A DNA stretch of 64,000 nucleotides, from assembly GCF_030272615.1 (NCBI RefSeq), contig NC_081414.1, positions 820,691,896-820,755,895 on the forward strand. Reading direction: 5' to 3'. Positions 36,364 through 48,530 of this stretch are shown piece by piece. The translations under genes were made by a program, and so were the position numbers. The notes under the pieces are model-generated. The model had not been told where the DNA came from. It worked only from the letters and a program-made list of their open reading frames with translations, and searched no databases. How positions within the stretch are numbered: position 1 is the stretch's first letter; each line of letters opens with the position of its first letter. The DNA comes from Cryptomeria japonica. Taxonomy: Eukaryota; Streptophyta; Pinopsida; Cupressales; Cupressaceae.

Positions 36364-36631
36364 ATCAACATCAACATCAAACATGTCTTATACAGGGATA
36401 GGTACACTCGAAACCAGACAGATCGGTCTTATATGGGGTACTCACTCTTTGAAACCAGACATTCCTATCAATCATCAAGTCTTGATAATCAATCCATCTA
36501 TCAACATCAACATCAAACATGTCTTATATAGGGATAGGTACACTCGAAACCAGACAGATCGGTCTTATACGAGGTACTCACTCTTTGAAACCAGACATTC
36601 TTATCAATCATCGACCAAATCATAACAATGA
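36364..36631. repeat. 136-bp tandem duplication
   Basis: Units start at 36364 and 36500 with ATCAACATCAAACATG. Each contains CTTATA-AGGGATAGGTACACTCG-type sequence and two GAAACCAGACA strings. Related CTTATACAGG...GAAAC strings reappear near 37900-37970. Confidence 0.85.
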
Positions 36632-38784
36632 CATCAATCAGTATGACTGCTGGATTTTATTCTAGTTAGCCTTATCTTTATCAATTGATGGTAGTACAGG
36701 GTTCACAAATCATATTGTAGATATCATATCCACCCATCTGAGGCATCACCAGAAATTCACAAATGCTTATCAATCTTGGACATACTTAGTGTAGTCACTG
36801 TCCTTGGTTTATCTGAAACAATTATCCAAATAATATCCCACCATGGCTTGGTGATCAGTATACATATACATATCAAAGTAGTATCAATGACAAGGGGCAA
36901 AATCCTGACCTCGCTTGGGGCATTTCGCCTTCAAGATTTTCAACATCAGACCAAAAACGTAGCAAGACAACAAGGATCAAAACAACCAACAAATGACAAA
37001 TGACAATGCAAGAAGGCTAAACATCACGAACTTGAACTGATTTCAACTAAACAAAGATCTATTTTGCAAGATGTTTTAATTGACAAGAATACATTTCCAA
37101 TAGCATGCATGATTACTTATGGTTGTTAATTTTTTCTTATCATATCTCCTGAGCACCTCCAGGATGTCTTACGACTAGAGAAGCAAGGAAGGAATGTGAT
37201 GTTTTATTTGTCTTCTGTCTGTGAGTGAAGTCTTTTACCATGCAAATTTGTCCTATGAAGAAATCCGGTGGCATATCGCTGAGGACATTTCGGATTTGTA
37301 TGGGACAAAGGTTAACTCTTGTATGTTTACGCAATACGCACTTAGGTCGTCCTGGTTCAATTATACCTTGACACTTGTGCTATCTTGCAAAATCAAATAT
37401 CATGTAAATTTTTCTTAGGTCATTATGGTTCAATTATACCATTATGCTTGTATAAATTTTCAACATATCCTAAACAAATCAATGCTCAATGGTGATATCT
37501 ACAAAGAAAGCAAACAAATGGCTATATCGGATGGCAAATGCAGAATGAGGATGCTACCAAAAACATAGTTGCATATCATTTTACAAATAGTTACATATCA
37601 TTTTACAATTAGTTGCATATCATTTTACAATTAGTTGCATATCATATCATACATCTCATTTTCAAAATATCATTCATCATTCATCATTGCATCCCTCGCA
37701 TGCATATCTATCATATCATCATGGAATCTTTCTTCACTTTCATATCTCTATCATTCTTCCAACCTATCTTCTATCATTCTTCTAAACTATCTTCATCATT
37801 CTTCTAAACTATCTTCATCATTCTTCCAAACTATCTTCTATCATTCTTCCAAACTATCTTTTATCATCCTTCCAAACTATCTTCTATCAACTCTTATACA
37901 GGCGATATCATTCCTAAACCCAGATGATCGATCATCCATGTCTTATACAGGAGGTGTCATACCTGAAACAAGACTTGCTCTCATTCCAATCAATCTAATC
38001 AATCTTATCAAACCCATGCATGCCATCACTATCTACTCTTCCATCTTTCAAACAACATTCTTCTTCTTTCGAGAGATCATTCATGCTTTGTGTGCACGAA
38101 CAATCTCCCGAGGGGGCATTATCATATCAAATCTCAAAACAAATCCAATATCAGTTTCCACATCAAAACAAAGATATCAAAATCAAACTCACATCAACAA
38201 CATGAAACAAATTTGCTCATCTACATCAAGTTCAAAAACCTATCATTTCATATCAACTTGTAACACAACTCAAGTTCTCAAAAACCATATCAAAACTTGT
38301 AAAACAACTCAAGTCTCCACAATCACATAAACTTGTAAAACAACTCAAGTTTCCCACCCATATCAGCTTGTAAAACAACTCAAGTTTCCAACCCATATCG
38401 GCTTGTAACACAACTCAGGCTTTCACACACATTGAACTTGAAAACAGACCACACAAATAAATCATATTCTGATCAATACAACAGATTGATATCTATACAT
38501 AACTTGGAAATTCGCAAATCAAAACAAGTTATACCAACACTCATATTGGATAAATCCATCACATCACGACAGGCAAAGCACATCAAATCAAATCTGGCAT
38601 CACCATCAAATATCAAATCTGGCATCACCATCAAATATCGAATCTGGGGCATCACATCAAATCTGGGGCACAACTGGCAAATCAAAAGAGCGACACAAAA
38701 ATTGCATTAGATCATAAATCATGATAAAGCATCATTTTCTTTGAAATAACATGCACACACACGTCACTTCAAAGAGGGGCAAAA
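36632..38784. repeat. LARD 3' interior with several short tandem arrays
   Basis: Arrays: 22-23-bp TTGCATATCATTTTACAA units at 37568-37645; about 22-bp TTCCAAACTATCTTCTATCA units at 37745-37890; CTTGTAAAACAACTCAAGT units at 38270-38420; CAAATCTGGCATCACCAT units at 38580-38665. The segment ends with the PPT AAAGAGGGGCAAAA (38771-38784). No gene was recognised. Confidence 0.8.
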
Positions 38785-40253
38785 TGTAGACGTATAAAAA
38801 TGACCACATTCCTAAATGAATATTTTATGTTCATTTCTCTATTTAATTAAATCCAATTTAATTAAATTATCCACATTCTTCTATTTTATTAAGTAAATTA
38901 CTCAATTTATTTAAATAAAATTCACTATACCATTTAATGAATAAATCATTTTATTCAATTAAATCCCCCCTATCCACTTTTAATTAAATCCAAATTTAAT
39001 TAAATAGTTATCCTAAATTGAATAAATCTAATTTATTTAATTGCAACCAAATTGAATGAAATACTTTATTTCATTTAAATCCTATTATCCCCCCATCTAC
39101 TTGCAAAATCCCAAACCCATTTCTAATCCCTTCTAGAATCTTCTAATCGCTTCTAATTAACCTAACCCTCCTCTAAACTTTGTCACATCCCTAAGCAAAG
39201 GGAAGTCACTTCTCAAAAGCCTCAAAGTCTTTGATAACCATTAAAGGTTTTCAACCTTCAACCACCAAAACCTTTAAAGTCTTTGAAAACCATTAAAGGC
39301 TTCCAACCTTCAACCACTTAATCCCTAAAGTCTCCAATAACCATTAATGGTTAATTCAAACCCTCCCACATGGTTAAAACATTTGTTTTGACTCAACCTC
39401 TATCCAACCCAAGGGTCTCATCAGGCCATTAATGCTTTGACCATGATTATCTCTTAATCATTTGCACAAAGGTTTATCCTTGGATTAACTTTTAATCTAG
39501 TGGGTAATCTTAATTTAGACTTGACCCTTAGCCTTTAGATAACCATGAGGTCTTCTCAGGCCTTTAATGCCTCCAACCTCTTCTCTTAACCCAACCCTAT
39601 GTTGACATTTGTCACCATTTCATTGGTGCCAATTGTGCACATGGATCCCCAACTTTCAAACTCAACCCTTGATTAAACCATTCAATCTTGACCATCCATT
39701 GCCCTGTTTATGCTATAAATAGAGCTCTCATTCCTCCATTCTCAACAATCATCTTTCAAATTTGAAGCATTACACTTATGCTCAAATTCTTTCAACCTTT
39801 CTCATTTCATATATGTTCATCATTTAGCCTCTTTTAGATCAGGAATTAGACTAAATATGCATGTTTAGTGTACTTTTTTTTATCATTTAGCTCAATCATA
39901 GACTAAATATATTATGCTAGGATAGTATTCATACTAACCTCGTCATCTTATCATCTAGTGTATTGCATTTTAGAATCATACATAGCTTAATCTCCATTTC
40001 ATACTAAATTTAGCAAAAGCATCTCTCGTTCTCATATTTGCCATCCCTAAACCATTTTGCTCAGTGATCTGAGAGCAAAAACATTGGTTTGAGGGACATT
40101 GTGAGATAGAGAACCATGGGACCCTCCTTGGGAAGCTGAGTAACACTACGTTACTCCATAGCTTGCATCAAGAAGTCCTGTGTGTGTGTGTGGACTAGTA
40201 TTTAACTAAATTTTCACATATTAAGTTTTATTCACCCACTTTTCCCGCATACA
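38785..40253 (+). repeat. 3' LTR of the LARD
   Basis: It matches the 5' LTR along its whole length; the TATA box is at 39714-39721. It ends CCGCATACA before the second CTATT. Confidence 0.93.
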
Positions 40254-40339
40254 CTATTTACCAGTTCATTTGACATCAGTGACAACATATCATTAATGCA
40301 ATCTATATGCAAAATGCCAACAATCTCCAAATGCCAACA

Positions 40340-40869
40340 ATATAAACTCTGTTGAATGTGTAGACTATTATAATCACTGCTTCTCTCCAGTAGATGTGAG
40401 AAAATTTGGCTTCCATCATGATAGTTCTTGCTGCATCCAAAATGGTTATATTCTTCCTTTCCACTACTCCATTCTGCTGAGGAGTCCGGGGTGCAGATAA
40501 CTGTCTCCTAATTCCATTTGTCTCACAAAAATTGTTAAATTTATGAGATGTGAATTCACCGCCTTGATCTGATCTCAGACATTTGATTTTGAATACTGTT
40601 TCTGTTTCCACCTTTGCCTTAAATATCTTGACTTTCTCAAAAGCTTCAGACTTCTCCCTTAAAAAAGTCACCCACATCATTCTAGAATAATCATCAATTA
40701 TTAGCATGAAGTATCTATCACCTTGAAAGCTTCTGATCCTTGCTGGACCACATAAATCAGTATGAATCAAATCAAGTAAATCATTAGATTTATCATGTAT
40801 GCTCTTAAAAGAAGATCTAACTTTCTTTCCCAATTGACATTCCTTATATACCGAATTATGAGGCTTCAT
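40340..40869 (-). pseudogene. Copia integrase core
   Basis: The minus strand reads LLDLIHTDLCGPARI (first Asp), CLRSDQGGEFTSHKF (second Asp) and TPQQNGVVERKNITIL (Glu), the complete DD(35)E set. It then runs through AKFSHIYWREAV and stops in the solo-LTR junction after TFNRV. Integrase inserts element DNA into the host chromosome. The domain itself has no stop, so the break is purely the nested insertion. Confidence 0.92.
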
Positions 40870-40935
40870 AATCTTAGGTATATCTCTAAGTGCCTTTGTT
40901 GAACTGATCTTAACAATACAATCAAAATTAACATT

Positions 40936-41421
40936 TCACAACCTTTTATGCCATAACCAAATCTCATCAATATGAGCAATCAAACATGTCTTATCACCGG
41001 TGTTCAGGTGAAAGATATTACCTCCAGTTTGAGTGCCAGTTGCAATCTCCAAGCCATTTCGATTCCTGATTTTGCATTTTCTATCCTTGAATTGAAGTTG
41101 GAATCCCTTATCCACCAATTGACCAACACTTAAAAGGTTATGCTTTAAACCTTTTGCATAGTAGACATTATCAGTATTATGCTTGCCATCTAGAGAAATA
41201 ATACCTTTACCTTTGATCATACATGCTTTGTTATCTCCAAATCTGACTTGATCGCCATTGTATTCCCGTAGGGACAAAAATTTTCTTTTATCTCTAGTCA
41301 TATGATGTGAGAATCGACTATCATTTACCCATTCATCCTTATCTTCAACTTTTGCTGCTAGGGCCTTTTCTTCATTCATGATAACTGGTTTAGGTTCATC
41401 TTCCTTCATAGCATAGAGCAC
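40936..41421 (-). pseudogene. Copia protease and pre-integrase zone
   Basis: The usual protease motif D-[ST]-G is altered: the protein reads WVNDSRFSHHMTRDKRKF, with Arg for the catalytic-loop Gly. Downstream are VRFGDNKACMIKGKG, VYYAKGLKHNLLSVGQL and LWHKRL. It overlaps the gag frame by 16 bases and needs a frameshift to join it. The stretch to 40870 continues in another frame up to the integrase. Confidence 0.85.
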
Positions 41422-42479
41422 CCATTCCTTTCCATTACCAGACCACTAGCAGAGTCTCCTGCCAGTTCATCCTCCGAGTAAACACTTACTCCTTCCTCAT
41501 CCGCTATGTAGCATTGTTTGCTTTTCTTGAATCTATATCTGTTCTGATTAGGCTTGAATATTTTCTTAACTCTTTCTTCAAATCTTGCATTCCTTTCAGG
41601 ACATCTAGATGGAAAATGACCAATCTTATTACATGCAAAACATTTAAAAGGTGTTTTTCCTTCATACTTACTTCCTGCTGGTCCTTTAGGTACTCTTCTA
41701 GCAAATAGGGCTTCAAGTTTCTCAAATTCTTCATCTTTTTTCCTCATATCTTCCAATTCTTTTGCATATAGGGCTTTCCAATCACTTTTGCTAGTAGAGG
41801 ATGATGCATGAAAAGCAGGTTCAGATTTTGCAGCTCTAGAGGGTCCAAATTCTTCAAGCTCAAAAGCAGATAATTTCCCAATCAGAATGACTCTGTTAAC
41901 TGAAGTGTTTGCCATTGTTCTCAATTCGTTAATAATAGTAGCCTTCATCTTGTAAGCTGGTGGTAAGGCTCTCAAGACTTTGGAAACTATTTCATCTTCA
42001 CTCAGAGTTTCTCCACAATATTGAATTCCCATGACAATCTCATTTACTCTTTCCATAAATGTAGCAATTCTTTCATTATCTTCCATCTTCAAGTTCTCAT
42101 ATCTTACCCGGTAACCATCAAGTTTAGCAATTTTTAGAGTAGGATCACCTTCATTCAAAGTTTGTAATTTATCCCACATAACCTTTGTAGATGATTTATC
42201 AGTCAATCCTATGATTTGCTGATCAGTGAGTGCACACAAGAGGTCTTCTCTTGTTCTGCAATCATTTTCAATATTTATTTTCAAGTCTGCTAGAGCAGGA
42301 TTGCCAAATGTCAGATCATAAGGTGTATATCCTTTCTCATTGATCTCCCAAATATCCTTGCCAAGACATCTAAGATGAGTTTCTATTCGGATCTTCCATA
42401 TGCCATAGTTTGTTCCATCAAGCTTAGGAATTTTTCTTCTGAAAATAGTTGCCAGTGGATTTGAATTGTTAGTTGCTAT
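41406..42479 (-). pseudogene. Copia gag (UBN2 type) with intact zinc knuckle
   Basis: The frame is open from at least 42479. It reads IPKLDGTNYGIWKIRIETHL, then the UBN2 core (VMWDKLQTLNEGD, LKIAKLDGYRVRYENLKMED, RALPPAYKMKATI), a helical linker, and one intact knuckle CFACNKIGHFPSRC. The expected start is ATA (42477-42479), probably a decayed ATG, so the true N-terminal methionine is missing here. This gag has one knuckle, unlike the multi-knuckle gag of elements D and E. Confidence 0.88.
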
Positions 42480-42524
42480 AGAATCTACCTCAAGCGGTTA
42501 AGCTTCTGCAAAAGAGGACCAAAT

Positions 42525-42918
42525 CTTTGATACCAATTGTTAGAATAACCGATGGACAACTGAGAGGGGGGTGAATCAATTGTCAATAGATTATATTAAT
42601 CAAACCACTTAATAACCTTAAACCAGAGCACATAAATATTAAATACCAGAATAGCAGAAACAAATACCAGTAAGCATTAAAACTTAAGAATGAAGCAGAG
42701 AATCAACATAATGCAACCATACCACATAACACCATGATTTGTACGTGGAAAACCTAGAAAGGGAAAAACCACGGTGGGAAGCCTACCCACAGTCAGACAA
42801 TACTTCTGCAGAAAGCACGTGATACAATGAGGGGCCTGCACATGCAGGAAGGCACATTGTCTAGAGCATACTGCTCATTACAAAGGAGTCTCACTGACTA
42901 CAGAGAGGTTAAAACCAC
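42525..42918 (-). repeat. Copia primer site and truncated 5' LTR
   Basis: On the minus strand the primer site TTGGTATCAAAGA (42524-42537 region) adjoins the LTR, 42538-42918. About 380 of about 1,250 bp remain. Identity to the left LTR stops abruptly at AAAACCAC, where the gypsy LTR starts. Confidence 0.88.
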
Positions 42919-44189
42919 TGATGAGCTGAGATATTAGGTCCTTTTATTCCTAGAACTCATAAGTTTTTGTCACATTTTTTATTTATATGATGGGATGGTA
43001 ATGATGTATTAAAGTTTGACTATATGCATTTAAGATATTAAATGAACCCATTAAATCATATTTTGTCTTTGCCCGTTATTCCTACAACCATGTGATTTAT
43101 TCATGTTTCCGTACAGATTGTCATAGGTGATATTATGTGTGAAATTAATAGATGTTATGATTAATTAAAATAGATATCTATATGCTTGTATGTTCTCTCT
43201 TTTGAATTGCAGGAATAAATGAGATGTTGCGGAGAAGGTTGTCCTATCATGCCAATAGCAGTTTGAGATATTCAAGGAGGCGACTAAAAGTTCAAATCAG
43301 TGAAGAGGATAATGAGTGTAAGGAATGACAGAGGAGAAGTAGGCGCACAAGACTCATTTATGTCCGACTCTAGTGGGCATCAATCTTGTAATACCGCCAT
43401 GCTATGTTTTGGTTGTGGTTTGGTTTAGATACACGTTTTTAAGTGGCTTAACTCTGACTGTTCTCCTTCATGAATGTTATCCGCCTCTTCTCATCGATGT
43501 GATCTTAATTGTAGGAAGTTATTATTTTATTTTAAATGTGTCTCTCTCTCTTTTCAGAGGTTAGAAAGGAAAGAGAAGGAAAAAGAGTAGAAGATTTAGA
43601 AATAAAGCTGCAGAGTGTTTGAGTTTCTTTTCATTCTGAATAATGTATCGACTTTTGAGAAACAATGAATAAAGTTATGTTATTCTGAGCACTTAGAGTT
43701 ATTTTGGAAGCTTGGAAGAACTCATCCAAGGGGGCCCACTTGGTGAGTGTTCCTATGCCTTTGTTGAATTTAGTTTTCTTCTTTCACTGTAGTAGATGTC
43801 CTTGCATTGACTGTTCCTGCAACCATTGGAAACCGATCCATTGACTGTTCTTGTAGCCAAAGCAAACAAAGTAATTCCTATTTGGCAGCTTTGGGCTTAG
43901 TTAGTATTTCTTGAGTGAGATTTATGTTAATGCAAATTTTTTCTATAGACATTCAGTTGTTTTAATTCTTTCTTACTTTTCCAACATAGATTTTAGTTGC
44001 TACAGTACTGCAGGGTAGCTATCACAGGAACTTAGTGCATATATAGTGCAAACCCATTTGAAGTATTACGTCCCTGGGTTGATAATCAAATGAACTCCAG
44101 CTATGGAGATAGTAACTTCATAGAGTGAATGTCCAAACTTCCGGTTGATGCTTTAACTATAGTTATTATTCCTATTATTGGACTGAACA
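42919..44189 (+). repeat. 5' LTR of the gypsy element
   Basis: It starts TGATGAGCTGAGATATTAGG exactly at the copia LTR break and ends GGACTGAACA. The primer site follows at 44194-44210. The LTR assignment rests on these ends, since no second copy is in the window. Confidence 0.75.
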
Positions 44190-44319
44190 TTTTTGGCGTC
44201 GTTGCCGAGGATGGCGTCAAACTAAGAACCTGTTATGGTTATTATCTTTTTAGTTTTCAATTTAGTTTTTTTTGATAGACTTGATTGTTAAATAATTTTT
44301 ATGAACTTGCATGCATAGG

Positions 44320-45930
44320 CGAAGAAGAGATGCTCAAGGTAGATTCCTCCAAAGTCATCCTAATCATGCATGAATCTAATCATGCATGAATTGATCCATA
44401 TGATCCCCCATATGTAAATCCTTTTTTGCACTTTATCAAATCCCAAAAAATTTGAACCATCTTGAATTTGAACTTCCTGAGAACAACCTCCATTTCCTCT
44501 TTTGACCTCCTGAAGAGGAAATTCATTTAGTGAATTATCCCTAAAGCCCAATGCAAGGAAATCCACCTCCTGGTGGGAATAATCCACCCCCACCTGTGAC
44601 ACCAACATTTGAGTTCCCTATCTCTGATCAACATGATAATGCTAATCTCAAGAACATTCCAACTTCTTCTCTCCCTAAATTTTATGGATTAGTGACAGAG
44701 GAACCAGACACATTCTTGTTTGAGTTTGATGTTCTCTATAGGAGTTTTGATTATACTACAGATGCCCATAGACTCAAAATATTCCCTACCACTTTGAAAG
44801 AATCATCTTTAAGATGGTTTATGAGTCTAGGGAGTAGCACAATAACTACATGGGATGAGATGAAACAATTGTTTCTCAAAAAATACAAGGATTATTATAG
44901 AGGCACCGATCGCCATGGGGATGATATTTTTAGAATGACATAGAAAGAAGATGAGAGTCTTGAAGATTATTTGGAGAGGTTTCTATTTAGTGTCAAAAAG
45001 TCCAAGCATGACACTCTAAATGAAGATTCTCTCAAGCTGATATTTTTGAGAGGAATCAGTGTTGAATGCACAGATGCTTTGGATCTTATGGGATGAGGTG
45101 ACATAACATAATCCACATGGAATGACATTGGACAAATTTGGCAAAAGTATTCCAGATCCGCTTCTAAGAAAAATAGGCTTTTCAAGCCAGGAGTTTCTTC
45201 ATCAACATCTGATAATGGAATTTCTAGGATGAAACTTAGCCATTTTTTGAAGGACTTTAAGGAGGATATCATAAACAATATGGCTACTCAACTAGACACA
45301 CTCTTAGCTAAGAAGAAGCATAAGGAAGCTGATGCAGTTCTTGCAGAATTCTGCCCTCATTATAGACAAAGGAAAATAGATTACAAATGTAAGATGGTTG
45401 AAAATATTGAAGTCCTTGACTTCAAGACAATACAAGGTGATGATGAACAAGTTTTCTATGTTGCTCAAAGAAGGCCAAATTTTCCAAGACAAGGTATGCC
45501 TCCCGATCCACTTTCTTTTTCTTGTTATAGTGGAAATTCCTATGCACCAAATAATTAATGGCAAGCTCCATATACTCAAAATTTTGGTAGTTATCCAAAT
45601 TGGTATGGTCCTCAAGGCCAAGGGAAGCATTTTGCTAGTCAAAATCCATAGTGGCAGTAGCCACAAGGAAATTGGTCTCCACCTCAAGGACCATGGCAAC
45701 AATTTCAAGGAAATTGGCAACTTGCTCCTCAATGGAGGGGGAATCAGCCATAGACAAATCAATCTTTTGGATATCAACAGCCTATGCAGCAGCTACAACC
45801 ACCTGCAATAATGCCTCCCCCTGCAATCACTACTATTCCACCTAAACCCACATAGTTGCCCACTCAACTAATGCCGAATCCTAATAGAAAATCTCAACAA
45901 AAACAAGTTTATTCAGCTGATCCTAATTAA
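44320..45930 (+). pseudogene. Gypsy gag
   Basis: Motifs include LPKFYGLVTEEPDTFLFEF, LKIFPTTLKESSLRWFMSL, TTWDEMKQLFLKKYKDYY and EDESLEDYLERF, the retrotransposon gag capsid region of Athila/Tat elements. A Gln/Pro/Trp-rich tail follows (GNWSPPQGPWQQFQGNWQ). Stops at 44941, 45093 and several from 45556 onward break it. No zinc knuckle was seen, which is common in this clade. Confidence 0.85.
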
Positions 45931-46790
45931 TACCCAACCTATTCTCTATCTATAAGTGATATTCACCTCAAACCTGGGACAACTTTGCCTAATCCATCCC
46001 CTCTAGTTATAACTGAAATACCCAAAGAACAAGAAATCTCTAGTCCAATAGTCCTAATACCTCAAAATAAGCAACTACCCCCATTTCCTCAGAGGTTGCA
46101 AGAAAAAGAGATTCTTCCAGAACAAGAACACAATTTTGATATTATAGATCAACTGAAACACGTATGTGTTAAAATACCATTGTTACAAGCTATACAGGAT
46201 GTCCTTGTATATAGTAAGCCACTTAGGGAAGCATGCCTAAAGAAGCCTGGCAAAAAGAAAAATGATCCACAAATAGTGCATGTAATGGGTCAATTGGCTG
46301 ATATTATGTTAGGAAAAGTTTCAATTCCTAAGTATGCTGATCCTGGTAGCCCTGTTGTGAATATAGTCATCAATGGCACTCAGATAAAGAATACTTTGAT
46401 AGATTTGGGAGCAACCATTAATGTTATGACAAGGGATATTATGCAACGACTTGAAATAGCTAGTCTTAGACCTACACCTACAGTCCTACATCTTGCTGAT
46501 AGTTCTATAGTTTGACCTGATGGTACTATTGAAGATATAGTTGTTGCTTTGGATTCTTGGGAATATCCTGTAGAATTTATGATCCTGTCTCCTAAGGACA
46601 CATTGGGAGGATATCCAGTGATCCTAGGAAGACCTTGGCTTGCTACAACTGATGCATATATTGGATGTTGGTAAGGGGATATGACTATCTCAGATGGAAA
46701 TACTACCAAAACATTAGCTTTGTATTCTCCTGCTCAACCCCAATTTGATCAACAACAAGCCATTTGGCCTAACTTGGGAGAATAATTTGA
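45931..46790 (+). pseudogene. Gypsy aspartic protease region
   Basis: Contains VVNIVINGTQIKNTLIDLGA with the catalytic D-L-G of the clade, then RPTPTVLHLADSS and GGYPVILGRPWLATTDAYI. Upstream is the conserved VCVKIPLLQAIQD and MGQLADIMLGKV. A TGA at 46515 replaces an expected Arg codon and a TAA at 46672 an expected Gln. Confidence 0.85.
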
Positions 46791-48530
46791 AGAAGGAGTT
46801 GTCTCTATCAATCACCTAATGATGATTAATAGAGCATCATTCATTCGACTTCATGATGATGACTCAATTCTTTATAAAATTCTGACAAACAAGTTAAGAC
46901 AAGAGCAATAGTTGCAGGAGTTAGTATCAAATATTTCATAATCAAACTTTCTTGCAACCACTGATATATTGCATACTTTGTTGCCACAGGAAGTGCACTT
47001 CTCATTTTTTTGAAGTATCTTAGATTGATCTTACTATCAAAGTGGATGTTGATTCAAACAAATATTTGAATATCAACAGTAAGCTTATAGAAACTCAAAG
47101 AGTAGCACTTGTGGACTTGCTCAAATGTCATAAGCATGCTTTTGCATGGGATTACAAGGATATGCATGGAATTGATACTACCATTTGTACCCACCGTATC
47201 TACATAAAAGAAGACTGTAGACCACTTAGACAACCACAAAGAAGAATCAATCCTGCATTAAGAGAAATAGTTAAAAAATAAATGCAGAAATTGTTAAATG
47301 CTGGATTTATCTATCCTATTTCGGATAGTCAATGGGTATCACCTTTAGTGATAGTTCCCAAGAAAGGAGGAAAATGGCGGGTATGTGTGGATTATAGAGC
47401 TTTCAACTTGGTAACCAAAAAGGATCAATTTCCAATACCATCTGTGGATCATGTATTAGACTCCTTGGCAGGGAAGTGATATTTCTTATTTCTTGATGAA
47501 TTCAATGGCTAAAACCAGATTCAAGTTGCCCTAGAGGATCAAGAAAACACTACATTTACTTGCCCTTGGGGAATATATGCATATTCTGTTCTTCCTTTTG
47601 GATTATGTAATTCTCTAGCTACTTTTCAAAGAGCAGTGATAAGCATATTCTTAGATATTTCCCAGGACAACATGGAAATTTATATGGATGATTTTACAGC
47701 CTATGGTTCAAAATTTGAAGAAGCATTGAAGAACCTGAAGAAAGTTTTGCAATGGTGTGAAGACTATAATTTATCATTGAATAGTGAAAAGTGCTTCATG
47801 ATGATGCAGGAAGGTATATATCTTGGTCATCATATCTCTATAAATGGAATACAAGTTGACCCAACAAAAATAGAAGTTATTCAAAATATCTCCGTACCGG
47901 TAAAGCAAAAAGATGTCAGAAGTTTTCTTGGTCATGCTGGATATTATAGAAGGTTTATCAAAGATTTCAGCAAAATTGCAATCCCTTTATATTCTCTTTT
48001 GACCAAGGATATGGAATTTAAATGGACTTCCTCATGCAATGAAGCTTTCTTGAAGCTCAAATAAGCTTTGACCCAAGCACCGGTTCTTAAAGGTCCAAAT
48101 TGGTCCCTACCATTTCAAATTCACATAGATGCATCCGATTATGCCATAGGAGCAGTCTTAGGATAGAAGATTGATAATTTGGAGTGCAATTTATTAGATT
48201 AGCAAGAACATGCAGAGGCCTAAGCTAAATTACACTATCAATGAAAAGGAAATGTTAGCAGTTGTTTATGCACTCAACAAATTTAGGAATTATATAATAG
48301 GATATCTGATATTTGTGCATACTGATCATACCGCAATCAGATATCTCATGAACAAACCTTCAATTATAGGAATATTGGCTCGCTGGTTACTGTTGATGCA
48401 AGAATTTGATATCATAGTTCTTGATAAACTAGGAAAGTCCAATGTGCTTGCACATTATTGTTCTAGGCTTCAATTACAAGATGATCCTGTAGCCATAGAT
48501 GATGCTTTTCTAGATGAACATTAATTCCTT
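46791..48530 (+). pseudogene. Gypsy RT and RNase H
   Basis: RT: LLNAGFIYPISDSQWVSPL, VPKKGGKWRVCVDYRAFN, FPIPSVDHVLDSLAG, VLPFGLCNSLATFQRAV and the catalytic MEIYMDDFTAYG (two Asp kept). The connection has EGIYLGHHISINGIQVDPTK and FLGHAGYYRRFIKDFSK. RNase H: IHIDASDYAIGAVLG, YTINEKEMLAVVYALNKFR and VHTDHTAIRYLMNK. Stops at 47279, 47477, 48062, 48163 and 48198 break the frame. Confidence 0.92.

Larger units (their letters stand above)
28438..40253 (+). mobile_element. LARD-like LTR element with non-coding interior
   Basis: LTRs 28438-29905 and 38785-40253 are flanked by a perfect CTATT duplication (28433-28437 and 40254-40258). The LTRs differ at roughly 15 visible positions in 1,468, about 99% identity, so this is the youngest large insertion. 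The primer site is TGGCGCCCACCGTGGGG and the PPT is AAAGAGGGGCAAAA. The 8.9-kb interior has no gag, protease, RT or integrase signature in any frame and is filled with tandem repeats. These features fit a large retrotransposon derivative dependent on an autonomous partner; the primer type suggests a Ty3/gypsy partner (inference). Confidence 0.9.
27071..40339 (-). mobile_element. Solo LTR (about 1.45 kb) inserted in copia pol, itself split by the LARD
   Basis: LTR sequence 27071-28437 continues at 40254-40339. It starts TGATGGTATGATGAAAG and ends TGCCAACA. Flanks ATATG (27066-27070) and ATATA (40340-40344) form a 4-of-5 target duplication inside the copia integrase-RT junction. Sequence closely parallels the LTR of element C, including ATACGTGGAAAACC and several CCTGTTAGA motifs. 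No internal region remains, so it is probably a recombination product. The right end holds a small duplication of the CCAACAATCTCC junction. Confidence 0.75.
23444..42918 (-). mobile_element. Ty1/copia element, pol-bearing, split by a 13-kb nested insertion
   Basis: In minus orientation: truncated 5' LTR (42538-42918), Met-type primer site, gag, protease, integrase, [insertion 27071-40339], RT, RNase H, PPT cluster, 3' LTR (23444-24691). Gag-pol order is the copia one, with integrase before RT. Frameshifts and stops occur throughout, so this copy is dead. It is the only element in the window with copia pol, and its LTR motifs match those of the pol-less elements. The outer target duplication cannot be tested because the 5' LTR is cut by the gypsy element. 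Confidence 0.9.

Noticed and set aside
29906-38784. Hidden gag-pol in the LARD
   Set aside because: No RT (xxDD), integrase (DDE), protease (DSG or DLG) or knuckle motif appears in any frame; tandem repeats occupy much of the space.
43200-43330. Possible exon encoding an Arg-rich peptide after TTGCAG
   Set aside because: It lies inside the gypsy 5' LTR, ends at a stop, and has no partner exon or known motif.
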